From Mycolicibacterium brisbanense (GTDB lineage: Bacteria; Actinomycetota; Actinomycetes; Mycobacteriales; Mycobacteriaceae): a stretch of DNA of 64,000 nucleotides. Each line of letters opens with the position of its first letter. Positions within the stretch are counted from its first letter, which is position 1. Both the position numbers and the translations under genes were made by a program. The notes beneath the pieces were generated by a model. That model saw nothing but the letters and a program-made list of their open reading frames with translations. It made no database searches and was not told the DNA's origin. The stretch lies in the NCBI RefSeq assembly GCF_001570425.1, contig NZ_BCSX01000035.1, forward strand, positions 1 through 64,000, in the 5' to 3' direction. This document shows positions 1 to 8,770 of the stretch, one piece after another.

Positions 1-853
1 GGTTGATGGTGAGCAGGCCGCCCATCAGGCCCAGCACGCCGGTGATCATCGCGAAGAACGCCCCGGATTTGACCGCGAACACCGGCATCACGCGCACGCC
101 GACAACATTCTTTTCCGTGTGTCCCGGTCCGGGGAACTGCGTGTGCTTGCCGAACCAGAGCAGGGTGAGGTGAGTGGCCACGAGCGCCAATATGACGGCA
201 GGGATCAGCAGGATGTGCAGGGCGTAGAGGCGCGGGATCAGCACGGTGCCGGGGAAGTCGCCGCCGAACAGCGCCCAGTGCAACCAGGTGCCGATCACGG
301 GTAATCCCAAGGTGATCGACGACAGTGCGGCGCGCAGGCCGATGCCGGAGAGCAGGTCGTCGGGCAGCGAGTAACCGAAGTAGCCCTCGAACATGGCCAG
401 GATCAACAGGATTGCTCCCGTTACCCAACTGGCCTCGCGCGGGCGTCGGAACGCGCCGGTCAAGAACACCCGGGCCATGTGCACCATGATCGATGCGGCG
501 AACATCAGGGCGGCCCAGTGGTGGATCTGGCGGACGAACAGGCCACCGCGGATCTCGAAGCTGATGTCCAGCGCCGTCTCGTAGGCGCGTGACATCTGTA
601 CGCCCCGAAGCGGTTGATACACCCCGTTGTAGGTGACCTCGGCCATCGACGGGTCGAAGAACAGGGTCAGCCACACGCCGGTGATCAGCAGCACGATGAA
701 GCTGTACAGCGCGATCTCACCCAGCAGGAAGGACCAGTGGGTGGGGAACACCTTGTTCAGCTGACGACGTACCGAAGCGGACGGATGGTACCGAGAATCG
801 ATCGCGTCGGCACTGGCGGACATGACAGCCACGCTAGCCCGCTGGTGGCTCAT
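1..853 (-). CDS. Cytochrome b subunit, QcrB-type (partial, C-terminus outside window)
   Basis: N-terminal 284 residues of a cytochrome b of the bc1-type menaquinol:cytochrome c reductase, an integral membrane haem protein. Reading the minus strand gives several hydrophobic helices. Paired histidines suit b-haem ligands: HHWAALMF with VHMARVF in one helix, and LHWALF followed by YALHILLIP and VATHLT later. I chose ATG at 853 because GGAG lies 7 nt upstream; an in-frame ATG at 823 has no ribosome site. The quinol-site part and C-terminus run off the window. It is divergent from eccB4 with a 91-nt gap. No qcrC/qcrA genes are visible on the eccB4 side, so it may be a paralogue rather than the housekeeping copy (inference). 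Confidence 0.88.
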   Translation of the reverse strand, partial: MSHQRASVAVMSASADAIDSRYHPSASVRRQLNKVFPTHWSFLLGEIALYSFIVLLITGVWLTLFFDPSMAEVTYNGVYQPLRGVQMSRAYETALDISFEIRGGLFVRQIHHWAALMFAASIMVHMARVFLTGAFRRPREASWVTGAILLILAMFEGYFGYSLPDDLLSGIGLRAALSSITLGLPVIGTWLHWALFGGDFPGTVLIPRLYALHILLIPAVILALVATHLTLLWFGKHTQFPGPGHTEKNVVGVRVMPVFAVKSGAFFAMITGVLGLMGGLLTIN

Positions 854-944
854 GACTGGGCTCCATTTTGAGGCAGATTTCGGGTACCACTTTTCCTGCC
901 TGGCGGCCCCGCGCGACGGGGTTAGAGTGATCGCCGGGGGACAT

Positions 945-2351
945 ATGGCACGACGACCGGCGACCCGGCTGCAACTCAACGGGCACCGCTTCCTGATCCG
1001 GCGCACGCAACACGCACTGGTGCGCGGCGACGCCCGGATGATCGACGATCCGCTACGTGCACAGGCGATTTCGCTGACCACCGGCGCTGTGCTCACGGTC
1101 GTGGCGTTCGCGGTGTGCGCGGCGACGGCAATGCTGCGTCCCGGTGGCGATCTCGATGAGACGCCGATAGTCATGGCCCGCGAAACCGGGGCCCTGTATG
1201 TGCGGATATCCGACACCATGCACCCGGTGCTGAATTTGGCGTCAGCCCGGTTGCTGGCCGCAACCCCGGCCAACCCGAGACCGGTGAGTGCCCACGCGCT
1301 CGCCGCCGCGAAACGCGGTCCGCTGGTGGGTATTCCGGGTGCACCCACCCAGATCGATCGTCCGTTGGGCATCGACGAGTCGGGTTGGACGCTGTGCGAT
1401 GTGGCCGATCCGCCGGCGACGGTGCTGATCGTGGGGCGCGTGCCCGCGGATACCGGCGGCCTGCCGAGCGGGCGGGCGTTACTGGTGGCCCCGCGAGGTG
1501 AGGGGCCCGCTGCCACGTACCTGATCTTCGACGGCTGGCGTGCGGCGGTCGATCTGCGGGATATCGCGGTGGTGCGCGCACTGCATCTGGAAGGTGTTGA
1601 ACCGCTGACAGTTTCGCGCTCCCTGCTGGACAGTGTTCCCGAGGCGCCCGCGATCGCGGCTCCGCAGATCACCGATGCGGGCGCACCCGGCCCGCCCGCG
1701 CTGGATGGTCTCGGCATCGGCACGGTGGTGCGGGTGGAACGCGCGGCAGGCCACGAGTTCTACGCCGTGCTGTCCGACGGGGTGCAGCGTGTCGACCCCG
1801 TCGTTGCCGACCTGATCCGGTTCACGGTCGCCCAGCCCGGCGGACAACCCCCGGTGATCGCAGCCGACGTGATCGCGACCGTGCCGTTCGTCGAGACGTT
1901 ACCGGTGGGCAGGTTTCCCGATCGGGTCGAGCAGCACACCGGCGACACTGTGTGCGCCGGCTGGAATCACCGCAGGCAGGGTTCGGAAACGAATACGACG
2001 GTGTTCGTGGGCAGTTCGTTGCCCATGTCCGACGGGGTGACGCTCGCGCAGTCGGATGACGAAGGGCCGAACATCGACCGGGTCGTCATCCCAGCCGGCC
2101 GCGGTGCGCTGGTGCGGTCGACCCCCGTCGTCGGAACCGGCGGGACCGCCGGATCGCTCTTCTACCTCAACGACCGTGGGGTGCTGTTCGGTGTGCACGA
2201 CGAACGGGCTGCCGAGCATCTCGGTCTGCCCGGGCCCGCGGTGGCCGCCCCGTGGCCGATGTTGGCCGTTCTGCCCCGCGGCCCCGAACTGGGCCGCGAC
2301 GCCGCATCAGTCGTCCGCGACGGGCTGAATGTCGCCGGTACGGCCCCGTAA
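945..2351 (+). CDS. eccB4: ESX-4 membrane component EccB4
   Basis: 468-aa core component of the ESX-4 type VII secretion membrane complex. The N-terminus, MARRPATRLQLNGHRFLIRR then HALVRGDARM and DPLRAQ, is the EccB signature. One transmembrane helix follows at about residues 45-65, then a long extracytoplasmic domain, the usual EccB layout. ATG 945 has a GGGGG tract 4-9 nt upstream; the frame stays open back to 822 but that extension does not look like EccB. Its 3' end overlaps the convergent mycP4 by 45 nt. It is transcribed separately from eccC4, as in M. tuberculosis (Rv3450c). A TAGAGT at 923-928 is a possible -10. EccB proteins are known to form periplasmic dimers in the ESX complex; here that is family knowledge only. 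Confidence 0.95.
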   Translation: MARRPATRLQLNGHRFLIRRTQHALVRGDARMIDDPLRAQAISLTTGAVLTVVAFAVCAATAMLRPGGDLDETPIVMARETGALYVRISDTMHPVLNLASARLLAATPANPRPVSAHALAAAKRGPLVGIPGAPTQIDRPLGIDESGWTLCDVADPPATVLIVGRVPADTGGLPSGRALLVAPRGEGPAATYLIFDGWRAAVDLRDIAVVRALHLEGVEPLTVSRSLLDSVPEAPAIAAPQITDAGAPGPPALDGLGIGTVVRVERAAGHEFYAVLSDGVQRVDPVVADLIRFTVAQPGGQPPVIAADVIATVPFVETLPVGRFPDRVEQHTGDTVCAGWNHRRQGSETNTTVFVGSSLPMSDGVTLAQSDDEGPNIDRVVIPAGRGALVRSTPVVGTGGTAGSLFYLNDRGVLFGVHDERAAEHLGLPGPAVAAPWPMLAVLPRGPELGRDAASVVRDGLNVAGTAP

Positions 2352-3650
2352 TCTCTTGGCGGACAGGATGACCACCAGGGCGACGACAATGCACGCGGCC
2401 GCGCCGCCGAATGCGACCCGGCGTGGCAGTCCATCCTCGACAGCGGCCGACGGTGTCGCCAGCACAGGTGGAACCACCGGTGCTGCGGATGTGGGTGCTC
2501 CACCGCTGACGGCTGCCAAGGCATCGACTACTCCGCTGCCGACATAGGGGTCCCACCCCGCCGGCGGACGGTGTGCCGTCGCCTCGATGCGGTGCATGAC
2601 CTCGCGCGCACTGAGTTGCGGAAACCGCGCCCGCACCAGGGCCGCGATTCCCGCGACGACCGGCGCTGCATAACTGGTGCCCGAGATCGGTTTCCCTGCT
2701 GCGAGAAGGTCGATCAGCCCGTCTGCGTCGGGATGCAGCGAGACCACCGCCTCACCCGGTGCTGCGACGTCGACCCAGGGCCCGGCCAATGTGAAATCCG
2801 ACGCGGCGCCGTCGCGGCCGACCGATCCGACGGTCAAGACCAGATCGTCATACCAAGCCGGGCTCGCGACCGCACGCACCCCGTCCCAGTCCGGTCCACC
2901 GGTCGGCCCCAATGGCGGATTCTGATCCGGACACTGGCCGGCTCCGCCGACATTGCCTGCCGCGGTCACCACGACGACGTTCTTCACATCGACCGCGTAC
3001 GCGAGCGCGGCACCCAGAGCCCGATCGTCGAGGCGGTCGGTGGCGGCCACGCAGGCCACCGACGAAATATTGATGACGGTGGCACCCAGGTCGGCTGCGG
3101 TGCGCACGGCCCGAGCCAGGGTGTCGACGTCACCGATGCCCGCCGCCTGGCCCTCGACGGCGAACTTGGTGCTCGACTGACGAATGCTGAGAATCGTTGC
3201 GTCCGGAGCGATCCCGCTGAAGCCGAGGCCGTCGGGCGCTCCGCCGATCACCCCGGCGACGATGGTTCCGTGTCCGTCACAATCAGTCGTCCCGTCGCCC
3301 CGGGCCACGTAGTCGCCCCCGCCGACGAGATGGGGCAGCAGGCGGTGCCGGACCACCCCGGTATCGATCACCGCGACGGTCTGACCACGACCCCTGGTGA
3401 GCCGCCACACCGCCTCGAGCTCGATCGGATTGTGGGCGCCGTCGGCGGCGTGTGCTGTCGGTGTGAAGCATTGCCCGCGTTGCCGTGTCGGCCCCGGGGG
3501 ACCGGGCGCCGACGCCTGCGGCAGCAACGCACTGTCGACCGACGGTGGCTCCACCGCCGGAATCGGCCGTGGCCCCAGAGCGGTGGCAGTCGGTGCCGCT
3601 GCGAGCGCAAGGACGGCAGCCGCCGCGGTCAGTCGGGCGACCCTGCTCAT
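2307..3650 (-). CDS. mycP4: ESX-4 mycosin protease MycP4
   Basis: 447-aa subtilisin-like serine protease (mycosin) of ESX-4, anchored in the membrane and facing the periplasm. Residues 1-25 are a signal peptide. The triad is visible: Asp96 in VAVIDTGV, His127 in DCDGHGT and Ser326 in SGTSYAAP, with the oxyanion Asn233 in TAAGN. A C-terminal transmembrane helix (about 413-430, AACIVVALVVILSA) is followed by a short cytosolic tail, as in the family. The start ATG overlaps the eccD4 stop as ATGA (3647-3650), so the two are translationally coupled. The 3' end overlaps convergent eccB4. All catalytic residues are present, so it should be active. Confidence 0.95.
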   Translation of the reverse strand: MSRVARLTAAAAVLALAAAPTATALGPRPIPAVEPPSVDSALLPQASAPGPPGPTRQRGQCFTPTAHAADGAHNPIELEAVWRLTRGRGQTVAVIDTGVVRHRLLPHLVGGGDYVARGDGTTDCDGHGTIVAGVIGGAPDGLGFSGIAPDATILSIRQSSTKFAVEGQAAGIGDVDTLARAVRTAADLGATVINISSVACVAATDRLDDRALGAALAYAVDVKNVVVVTAAGNVGGAGQCPDQNPPLGPTGGPDWDGVRAVASPAWYDDLVLTVGSVGRDGAASDFTLAGPWVDVAAPGEAVVSLHPDADGLIDLLAAGKPISGTSYAAPVVAGIAALVRARFPQLSAREVMHRIEATAHRPPAGWDPYVGSGVVDALAAVSGGAPTSAAPVVPPVLATPSAAVEDGLPRRVAFGGAAACIVVALVVILSAKRLRGRTGDIQPVADD

Positions 3651-4960
3651 GGCAGGTTCAGACCTCGGGCCAGGTCGAAGAGACCGGCGAGCCAGCATGC
3701 CAGCGGTGCCACCGACGCCAGTGCCAGGTATTCCACGGCGTCGAGGATGCGGGTGGCCCGGTGGCCGGTGGCCAGGGTGGCCACCCCCGGCGTGAGCGCC
3801 GCGAGTCCTGCGCTGACGGCAATGCCTGCCGCCCAGTGCGCGGATCTGGGTGCCCACGCCACGATGAGAACGAATATCGCTGTGGTAGCGGCGAATCCAG
3901 CTGTGGCGAGCGCGATCCGGCAGAGGCCCGATGCATGCGAGCGGGCCCGCAGCATCAGTGCTACACCGATCGCGCCGATGAACGCCGCGGCTGCCGGCGG
4001 GTGCCCGGCGTCGACAGCGACAATCATCGTGCCCAGCGCCGCTGCGACGGAGAATCCGGTGACCAGGCCCGTCAGCGTCCGGCTCCCGCGCAGCACGCGG
4101 CCGGCGATGTCGCCGTCAGATTCATCGTCGTCGCCGGGGAGCGCAGGGGTGAGACCGGCCAGCGCGATCGACAATCGCGGAGAGGCCGTGAGGCCGCCCA
4201 TCGCCGCGCTCGCCACCACAGCCCCGAGCGCCGCTGCGGACATCGGCCATATCACCGCCACCCCGCTGACCACCCCGACAGTCGCCGTCGCCGCCACCAC
4301 GGCGATCAACATGACTGTGCTGCCGTCAGATACCCGGAGCAGAACCGCGCCGACCGAAGCCGATGCGACCGCGGCCAGAAAGACATTCGCCGCTGCCGGC
4401 CCGCCCGGCACGACCAGAAATCCGAGCACCGCGGCCAGCAACACCGCACACACGTCCAGCACGGTGGCCGAGTGCGGGCCACACTGCGCCCGGCGTGCGG
4501 CCATCGCGGCGCCGGTCACGGCAACGGTCAGGGCCGCCGCGGTGGCGACGCGCCCCACACCGTCTGCCGCCACCAGTGTCAGGGCGCCGATCAACACGGC
4601 ACCCAGACAACCGACCGGGCGCAACGCGGGGTGCGGGTTGTCCGGGATCGCCTGGGCCAGTGCGCCGATCAGCGACGGGTCGTGAGGCCGTGGCTCAGGC
4701 ACCGCGGCGGCAGACAACAACAATAGATCGCCGTCCCGAATGTCATGCTGGCTCAAGGACATCGACTCGTCCAGTGACGGCCCGCCGACGCGGGACAAGA
4801 TCCAGCGTCGCGGCCCGGTGCCTGCGCCGACGGCATCGGCGATGGCGGGCAGCAATTGCCCGACGGTCATCGACGAAGGCAGACTCAAGTCGACCGTCGC
4901 CACCTCGCCGGCGCCGGGCAGCTCACAGTGAATCGCGACTCGGCACAATGCATTCGGCAC
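3647..4960 (-). CDS. eccD4: ESX-4 integral membrane component EccD4
   Basis: 437-aa polytopic membrane channel component of ESX-4. The N-terminal 80 or so residues form the ubiquitin-like cytosolic domain typical of EccD (PNALCRVAIHCELP, then SMTVGQLLPAIAD and DGDLLLLS). The rest is a run of about eleven hydrophobic helices. It is somewhat shorter than most EccDs (about 450-510 aa). Start is GTG 4960 with a GGGGGG tract about 7 nt upstream. It heads a two-gene unit with mycP4 and is divergent from eccC4 with 111 nt between them. I did not find an ECF-type promoter in the eccD4 direction. Confidence 0.94.
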   Translation of the reverse strand: MPNALCRVAIHCELPGAGEVATVDLSLPSSMTVGQLLPAIADAVGAGTGPRRWILSRVGGPSLDESMSLSQHDIRDGDLLLLSAAAVPEPRPHDPSLIGALAQAIPDNPHPALRPVGCLGAVLIGALTLVAADGVGRVATAAALTVAVTGAAMAARRAQCGPHSATVLDVCAVLLAAVLGFLVVPGGPAAANVFLAAVASASVGAVLLRVSDGSTVMLIAVVAATATVGVVSGVAVIWPMSAAALGAVVASAAMGGLTASPRLSIALAGLTPALPGDDDESDGDIAGRVLRGSRTLTGLVTGFSVAAALGTMIVAVDAGHPPAAAAFIGAIGVALMLRARSHASGLCRIALATAGFAATTAIFVLIVAWAPRSAHWAAGIAVSAGLAALTPGVATLATGHRATRILDAVEYLALASVAPLACWLAGLFDLARGLNLP

Positions 4961-5036
4961 GCCATCACCCCCCGGTTGACGCCAGTGATCTCACCGTAGC
5001 CGAGCACCGGGACAGCGGAGTGCGGCAATTTCGGGT

Positions 5037-5062
5037 GGAACGGATCGGCTCTGGCGTGCGTC
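5037..5062 (+). promoter_or_regulatory. ECF sigma (SigM-type) promoter of eccC4
   Basis: GGAAC at 5037-5041 and CGTC at 5059-5062 are separated by 17 nt, matching the GGAAC / CGTC pattern of mycobacterial ECF factors such as SigM, which is known to drive ESX-4 genes in M. tuberculosis. The eccC4 ATG is only 9 nt past the -10 and has no ribosome site, so transcript and coding start nearly coincide. The upstream context ATTTCGGGTGGAAC resembles that of the esxU promoter. Confidence 0.75.
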
Positions 5063-5071
5063 TTAACGTCG

Positions 5072-8000
5072 ATGGAGCTCACCGCGCAACACCGGCCGAG
5101 CTCGCCGGCGACGTCCGGCGAGCTCGTCATCGACGCGCCGCCACCGGTGCCGGCAAGTGCGCCGACCAATGTGCTGGCCCGCCTGCTGCCGCTGGTACTC
5201 GTGCTCGCCGTGGTCGGCATGATGGTCGTCTACTTCGGCTCGGGTGCCGCAGCTTCGCGCGGGCCGATGTTCACGCTGTTCCCCGTGATGATGGTGATGT
5301 CGGCGCTCGGCACGCTGGCTTACAGCGTGCGTGGCACGGGACGGGCCGCGGAACTCGATCGCGATCGGCGGAATTACCTGAACTATCTCGACGGCATCGA
5401 CGTGGCGGCGGCGGGGACCGCAGGCGCACAGCGGGATTCGTTGTACACGCGGCATCCGGACCCGGATGTGCTGTGGACGGTCGTGGGTACGGACGCGATG
5501 TGGCGGCGCGGTCCTGACGAACCCGATTTCTGTGTGGTCCGCATCGGTGTCGGTGAAGTCGTGCCGGCGACCAGGCTGGTGGTGTCCGAGTCCGCTCCGG
5601 GTGTCGAGCAGGATCCCGTCACAGCGGCCGCATTGCAGCGTCTGCTGCGTCGGCGCGCCGTGGTGCCCGAGGCGCCGGTCACGGTGGCACTGCGCACCAC
5701 CGGGAGCGTGTCGATCTGCGGCGACCCCTTACGCGCCCGGGCGTTGGTCCGCGCATTGGTCTGTGGGTTGGCGGTAGCGCACAAACCCCACGACGTGCGG
5801 GTGGCCGCGGTGCTGGACGACGCCTCGGCGGCGCGGTGGGAGTGGCTGAAATGGATTCCGCACCACCGGCATCCGCATGATGTCGAGAACCATCTGCGTT
5901 ACCGCACGCTCGCGCAGGCATGCCGCGGCGCGGTGGTCCCGCACCTGGTGATCATCGTCGATCATCCGGAGGTGCAACTGCCGCCACCGGTTGCCGGCGT
6001 CACCGTGGTGGTCATCGGTGAGGAGGCCGCCGAGCTGCGGATCGATGTCGATTCCGGCGACATCCATTGGGACAGCATGACGATCGACGAGGCGCTGACG
6101 TGTGCGCGACGGCAATCGGCGCATCAGCCGGCCGGGTCGGCACGGGCACCGACGGACTGGCCGGGCCTGCTCGGGATAGGCGACCCCACTGCGCTGGATC
6201 CCACGGTCACCTGGCGGCAGCCTGGTTCGGTGCTACGGGTTCCGATCGGCGTCAGCGAGGACGGCACACCGGTGCACCTCGACCTCAAGGAGGCCGCCCA
6301 GAACGGTATGGGCCCGCACGGGCTGTGTGTCGGGGCGACCGGGTCCGGCAAATCGGAGTTCCTGCGGACCCTCGCCCTTGGCTTGGTCGCGACTCATCCG
6401 CCCGAGGTACTCAATCTGATCCTTGTCGACTTCAAGGGCGGCGCAACATTTCTCGGACTCCAGTCGGCGCCACATGTGAGCGCGTTGATCACCAATCTGG
6501 CCGACGAGGCGGCGCTGGTCGCACGCATGGGTGATGCGTTGGCCGGGGAGATCACCCGTCGCCAGGAACTCCTGCGCGCGGCGGGCAATCTCGCGAACAT
6601 CACCGAATACCAGCGGCACCGGCCCGACCTGCCGCTGCCCGCCCTGCTGATCATCGTCGACGAATTCTCCGAGCTGCTCCACCAGCACCCGGATTTCGCC
6701 GAACTCTTCGTCGCCATCGGCCGGCTGGGGCGGTCGTTGGGCATGCACCTGCTCCTGGCCAGTCAGCGTCTCGACGAGGGCAGGTTGCGCGGGCTGGAAA
6801 CCCATCTGTCCTACCGGGTGTGTCTGAAGACCTTCTCGGCAAGCGAATCCCGCGCTGTGCTGGGCATCGCCGATGCTCACCAACTGCCGAGTACACCGGG
6901 CGCGGCCTACCTGAAAACACCCGCCGGTGACCTCGTGCGGTTTCAAACCGCATACGTCTCGACGCCGACGCCGACGCCCGCACCGGTGCCGGTCCGGCCC
7001 ACCGCCGTCCACCGGTTCACGGCGGCATGGGCGTCGGCCGGTACGGTGGCGCGCCGCGAGACCGGACCGACCCTGATCGACGCGGTGCTCGCGCGTATCG
7101 CCGGGCACGGTCGGCCCGCGCATCAGGTCTGGCTTCCACCACTACCGGACGTTGTGGCGCTCAGCGACGTGTTGCTGTCGTCCCGCACACCGTTGACGGC
7201 GTCGATCGGGTTGGTCGACAGCCCTTTCGAGCAGCGGCGGGACCGGCTCACCGTCACTCTCAAAGGCCCCGCGGGCAATGTCGCGATCGTCGGCGGTCCA
7301 CAGTCCGGCAAGTCGATCACCGCCAGAACCCTCGTGATGGCCCTCGCGGCGACCCACCATCCCCGAGACGTCCAGATCTATTGCCTCGACTTCGGCGGTG
7401 GCGGTTTGGCTTCCTTGCGCGCGCTGCCCCATGTCGGTGCGGTGGCCGGCCGCCACGACCTGGAACTGGTGCGGCGCACGGTGGCGCAGTTGGAGGACCT
7501 GGTGCGGGGCAGGGAGGCGCGGTTCGGCGAGCTGGGGGTCGACTCGATGGCCGCGTACCGTCAGCGTCGCGCCTCCGACCCGACGGTTGCCGACGACGAA
7601 TTCGGCGACGTATTCCTCGTCGTCGACGGTTGGTCGGTATTGCGACAGAACCTCGACGAGGTCGAGATGGCAATCACCAGTCTTGCCGCACAAGGCCTTT
7701 CGTATGGCGTGCACGTCGTACTGACGGCATCGCGCTGGGCGGAATTCCGCCCCTCGGTCAAGGACCAGCTCGGCACCCGGATCGAACTGCGGCTCGGTGA
7801 CCCCGCCGAATCGGAGATTGACCGCAAACGTGCCCGCACCCTCACCGACCGACGCCCCGGACGGGGACTGACCCCGGACGGCCGTGAGTTGCTGATCGGA
7901 GTACCCCGGCTCGACGGCGTGCCGAGTACCACGGATCTGGTCGAGGCTGCCGCACGCGTGGGCCAGACGCTGCGTGCGCAATATCCCGACATGTGCGCTC

Positions 8001-8770
8001 CGCCGATTCGGCTGCTCCCGACGGTGATCGACCATCGCGATCTGCAGCCGGTCATCAAAGCGCGGCCGGCCGGTCAGGCGCTCATCGGACTCGGTGAGCA
8101 CGAATTACGGCCGGTGCTACTGGATTTCACCGACCAGAGCAATCTGCTCGTGCTCGGTGACAGCGGGTGCGGCAAGACCACGGCGTTGCGCACCCTGTGC
8201 GCCGAACTGGTCGCGTCCAACAGTTCGCGCGATGTGCGTGTGCTCCTCATCGACTTCCGACGCACTCTGCTCGGGGTGGTCGAGTCCGACCATCTGGCCG
8301 GTTACGCCATCTCACCGCAAGCGGTGGCGACCCACCTGCCGGTTGCGCTGGAGCTTCTGCGAGCGAGGATGCCCGGACCCGACGTCACCCAGCAGCAGTT
8401 GCGTACCCGCTCCTGGTGGTCCGGGCCGGAGCTCTACATTGTGATCGACGATTACGATCTGGTCGTCGGCGACAATGGCAACCCGCTGAGCCCCTTGCTC
8501 GAATGCCTGCCGCACGCCAGGGATGTGGGGCTGCACGTCGTCGTGGCCCGCAGGTCCGGGGGAGCGGCACGGGCCATGTTCGACCCGATGCTGGCACGGA
8601 TGCGAGACCTCGGCTGTATGGGCCTCGTGATGAGCGCGGGTGCTGAGGACGGCGTGCTGTTCGGCGTGCGACCCCAGCAGCTGCCGCCCGGGCGTGGCAC
8701 GCTCGTCACCCGCACCGGCGGCGATCAGGTGATCCAGGTGGCCGTCGTCCCCGAGCAGGACATGCTGTGA
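5072..8770 (+). CDS. eccC4: ESX-4 ATPase EccC4 (FtsK/SpoIIIE type)
   Basis: 1232-aa membrane-bound ATPase motor of ESX-4, which recognises substrates and powers export. Two transmembrane helices (about 35-55 and 66-85) precede three FtsK/SpoIIIE nucleotide-binding domains. Walker A motifs are GATGSGKSEF (about residue 420), GGPQSGKSIT (about 740) and GDSGCGKTTA (about 1028), with hhhDF Walker-B-region strands after each (LILVDFKGG, IYCLDFGGG, LLIDFRR). All three P-loops keep the Lys. It is a single fused chain, not split into Ca and Cb as in ESX-1. ATG 5072 sits directly behind a SigM-type promoter without a Shine-Dalgarno sequence. The stop overlaps the next gene as GTGA. Confidence 0.96.
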   Translation: MELTAQHRPSSPATSGELVIDAPPPVPASAPTNVLARLLPLVLVLAVVGMMVVYFGSGAAASRGPMFTLFPVMMVMSALGTLAYSVRGTGRAAELDRDRRNYLNYLDGIDVAAAGTAGAQRDSLYTRHPDPDVLWTVVGTDAMWRRGPDEPDFCVVRIGVGEVVPATRLVVSESAPGVEQDPVTAAALQRLLRRRAVVPEAPVTVALRTTGSVSICGDPLRARALVRALVCGLAVAHKPHDVRVAAVLDDASAARWEWLKWIPHHRHPHDVENHLRYRTLAQACRGAVVPHLVIIVDHPEVQLPPPVAGVTVVVIGEEAAELRIDVDSGDIHWDSMTIDEALTCARRQSAHQPAGSARAPTDWPGLLGIGDPTALDPTVTWRQPGSVLRVPIGVSEDGTPVHLDLKEAAQNGMGPHGLCVGATGSGKSEFLRTLALGLVATHPPEVLNLILVDFKGGATFLGLQSAPHVSALITNLADEAALVARMGDALAGEITRRQELLRAAGNLANITEYQRHRPDLPLPALLIIVDEFSELLHQHPDFAELFVAIGRLGRSLGMHLLLASQRLDEGRLRGLETHLSYRVCLKTFSASESRAVLGIADAHQLPSTPGAAYLKTPAGDLVRFQTAYVSTPTPTPAPVPVRPTAVHRFTAAWASAGTVARRETGPTLIDAVLARIAGHGRPAHQVWLPPLPDVVALSDVLLSSRTPLTASIGLVDSPFEQRRDRLTVTLKGPAGNVAIVGGPQSGKSITARTLVMALAATHHPRDVQIYCLDFGGGGLASLRALPHVGAVAGRHDLELVRRTVAQLEDLVRGREARFGELGVDSMAAYRQRRASDPTVADDEFGDVFLVVDGWSVLRQNLDEVEMAITSLAAQGLSYGVHVVLTASRWAEFRPSVKDQLGTRIELRLGDPAESEIDRKRARTLTDRRPGRGLTPDGRELLIGVPRLDGVPSTTDLVEAAARVGQTLRAQYPDMCAPPIRLLPTVIDHRDLQPVIKARPAGQALIGLGEHELRPVLLDFTDQSNLLVLGDSGCGKTTALRTLCAELVASNSSRDVRVLLIDFRRTLLGVVESDHLAGYAISPQAVATHLPVALELLRARMPGPDVTQQQLRTRSWWSGPELYIVIDDYDLVVGDNGNPLSPLLECLPHARDVGLHVVVARRSGGAARAMFDPMLARMRDLGCMGLVMSAGAEDGVLFGVRPQQLPPGRGTLVTRTGGDQVIQVAVVPEQDML

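Noticed and set aside
854..944. Third SigM-type promoter before eccB4
   Set aside because: TTTCGGGTACC resembles the upstream context of the other two, but there is no GGAAC or CGTC at the right spacing.
2571..4685. 700-codon plus-strand open frame opposite mycP4 and eccD4
   Set aside because: It has no domain or plausible composition (Arg/Pro/Ala-rich) and is the mirror of two unmistakable ESX-4 genes in high-GC DNA.
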